Assembly: GCA_013398175.1 (NCBI GenBank)
Contig: VZRZ01001932.1
Span: 68,572-132,571 of the forward strand
Length of the DNA: 64,000 nucleotides
From: Climacteris rufus
Taxonomy: Eukaryota > Chordata > Aves > Passeriformes > Climacteridae
Reading direction: 5' to 3'
The notes beneath the pieces were generated by a model. It was not told where the DNA came from. It made no database searches and saw only the letters and a list, made by a program, of their open reading frames with translations. Made by a program: the position numbers and the translations under genes. This document shows, in pieces, positions 61,793-64,000 of this stretch. Every line of letters starts with the position of its first letter. The first letter of the stretch is position 1.

Positions 61793-62320
61793 CTCACAGA
61801 ATCACAGAATTTTTCAGGTTAGAAAAGACCCCCAAGATCACCAAGAACAAACTTTGACCGATCACCACCTCGTCAACTAGGCATGGCACTAAGTGCCACA
61901 TCCAGGCATTTCTTGAACACCTCCAGGGATGGTGATTCCACTTCCTCTTTGGTCAATCTATTCCAATGCTTGACCACTCCTTCAGTAAAGAAATTCTTCC
62001 TGTTGTCCACCGTGAACCTGCCCTGGCACATCTTGAGGCTATGACTTTTTGTCCTATTGCTGGTTGCCTGGGAATAGAGACTGACCCCCACCTGGCTACA
62101 GTCTCCTTTCAGGCAGTTATAACCAGTGATAAGGTCACATCTGAGCCTCCTTTTCTCCAGGTTAAACAACCCAGCTCCCTCAGCTGCTCCTCACGGGACT
62201 TGTGCTCCAGACCCTTCACCAACTCCCTTGCCCTTCACTGTACATGCTCCAGCACCTTGTGGTGAGGGTCCCAGAATTGGACACAGGATTGGACATCTGG
62301 CCTCACCAGTGCGGAGTATT
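61793..62320 (-). mobile_element. CR1 LINE 3' end (second of two)
   Basis: Starts (plus-strand view) with the antisense tail TCACAGAATCACAGAATTTT and continues through CCAGGGATGGTGATTCCAC and TTCCTGTTGTCCACCGTGAA to about GGACATCTGGCCTCACCAG. On the minus strand a 98-codon stretch of CR1 ORF2 C-terminus is still open (61873-62169; reads FNLEKRRLRCDLITGYNCLK), so this copy is younger than its neighbour. Confidence 0.95.
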
Positions 62321-64000
62321 ACAATATGAAAGTTCCAACTGTTAAAAATTGTTTTGGACAAGAATCTTCTAATTGAAGTGTATACACAGTTTACTAGTCG
62401 ATACTCTTCTTGAAATAGGGTACCATACACAACTTCTCTCTTATTTGCAATGTAGTGATTTAAGAGGTCATTATGCTTACAGCTATGTACAGCTTCCAAC
62501 TTTATCAGTCCTTTTTAAATACTTTTACCTTTGCTTCCTTTTCAGCAGTTTCATTTAAAGTCGATTAATTTCCTTTTCACATGATAAGTTACTTTATTTT
62601 ATTTATTTTTAAAAAGATTTTATATCTCTGCCTACTCATGTCCCCTGTCCTCTCGCTCTAGCTCAACTTGTAACACTGTAGATTTTACTTCTTTGTTCAA
62701 TTATTGGTCCTTTCCCCCTGCTCTTTTCCCAATTCCCACCAACATTTCTCACCTTCTTCTCAACACTTTGTACTTATCCTTTGATCCTTTTACTACAAAT
62801 ATCTTGACTGTCTTTCTATTTCTTTGCTTTTTTCTTCTTTCTCACTTCTGTTTGCAGTTGTATCACACCTCTTTTCACTTGTCCTATCTCACAGTAATGT
62901 CTTCTCATTTTCTTTCCTTTTTTTTTTTAACCATTCATTTGGTGTAGCCAAGAATAGATGACATGAAAAGATTAAAGCTGAAATGCATTGGATTTTAAGA
63001 CATATTTTGCAACCATCTGTTTTTCTGATAATTAATATGAAACTCTTTCCATCAGCTTTCTCAGTTCTATTTAATCTCTGAATTTGGTCTTTGTGTGAAC
63101 TGGGTGAAAAGTAATTTGGACCCCTCCCTCTTCCTTTTTCATAATAAAAAGGCAGGGAGGGAAGGATAGTGCTAAATCTCTGAGATCTTCATACTCTATT
63201 TCAATGTAAGGAAGCAGATTATTAACCCTACAGAATTTAGGAATCCATAATGAAAGCAAAATAAACCTCTCACAGTACAACCCCCTTTTTTTTTATAGTT
63301 CTAAATTTTTCAAGCAAAATACTCTCAATAAAGTACGTTGTTCTTATGCTCTTGCTCTTGTGTTCTTTTGTTCACTTTCAGAGGGTGTTAACTAATAGGA
63401 TTTTTTTTTTTGTGGATGTAGAATAAACAGGAGTTGCTTAGGGAGCAGGTCTGGGGGGTGAACATTTTTTTCTACATGTATACATGCAGGCCTTTATGAG
63501 GGTTAAAAGGAGGGAAATACACAGAGGAGAGCAGAAAGACAGAAAAAGGTAAGGCTTATATGAAACTGGTTCCCAAATATGGAGAACATAGGTTATAAGA
63601 GACTCCATACAGTATTTTACTAAGTTTCATTATCTGTACTGTGCTTCAATCCCTCATGCCAACTATAATAAAAGACATATTGTCCAAACTGATGGTAGGA
63701 ATAGAGTTGTACAACTTGAAGTGGTTGATGATCTGCCTTAAGGATTGTGCTTCAGTAGCTACATAAAATTGCAGAAGATAATATAATGTGTGTAGAACCA
63801 GACAGCCAAAACAGAAATACTTAAATTAATATTTAAATAGACTTTTTATTGGAACTTGTTTATGATTACTTAAAAGTTCATTGTTTGCTCGTTATTGCAT
63901 TCACTTCTTGCTGAAAATGTCTGATTTTAATTTAAAATAGTAATTGCTAATTATAGTACACCGGAACTAGATGGTTTGAAACATCAAAACAGACTGAAGG
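62321..64000. other. AT-rich unique DNA to window end
   Basis: Includes a pyrimidine-rich stretch (about 62700-62930) and T runs near 62920, 63285 and 63402. No gene or transposon was recognised. Confidence 0.5.

Overview
This window looks like non-coding avian nuclear DNA. It is AT-rich overall, holds no convincing protein-coding gene, and its recognisable content is almost entirely transposon fossils. The bird assignment rests on several degenerate CR1 LINEs with the typical 3' tail (ATTCTATGATTCTGTGA-like) and fossil reverse-transcriptase signatures, on the absence of anything like mammalian L1 or Alu, and on several LTR families. One LTR family (called D here) resembles, from memory, ERVL-type LTRs common in songbirds, so a passerine is likely but not proven.

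Layout: 1-9.8 kb is unique AT-rich DNA interrupted by a solo LTR of family B (1055-1679) and one of family C (5444-about 6087). At 9.8-11.3 kb a family A solo LTR is followed directly by a plus-strand CR1. From 11.3 to 29.9 kb the DNA is mostly unremarkable, with a possible 85-bp exon (13881-13965), a minus-strand family D LTR (16200-17334) and two CR1 remnants (19945-20330 minus, 25826-26310 plus). At 29.9-31.1 kb lies a clear nest: a family A LTR interrupted by an antisense family B LTR, each with its own target-site duplication. From 31 to 37 kb there are a short CR1 tail, a family E LTR with a CT microsatellite, and three CR1 pieces in both orientations. From 37 to 47 kb there is unique AT-rich DNA with a perfect 19-bp inverted repeat and small tandem repeats. 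From 47 to 62.3 kb there is a cluster of family D LTRs (47303, 49429, 54336, 60280 and a fragment near 61395), a family C LTR (58369-58984 minus) and two abutting CR1 3' ends. The remainder is unique DNA.

No internal retroviral region (gag, pol, env) was recognised. The LTRs whose boundaries could be fixed look like solo LTRs left after recombination between the two ends of a provirus. Target-site duplications are 6 bp for families A, B and C (typical of ERVK-like integrases) and 5 bp for most D copies (typical of ERVL). There is no set of genes working together here, and I did not find evidence of a new biological system. The best observations are the exact nested-LTR structure, the hairpin, the LTR-confined assembly gaps and one exon-like segment.
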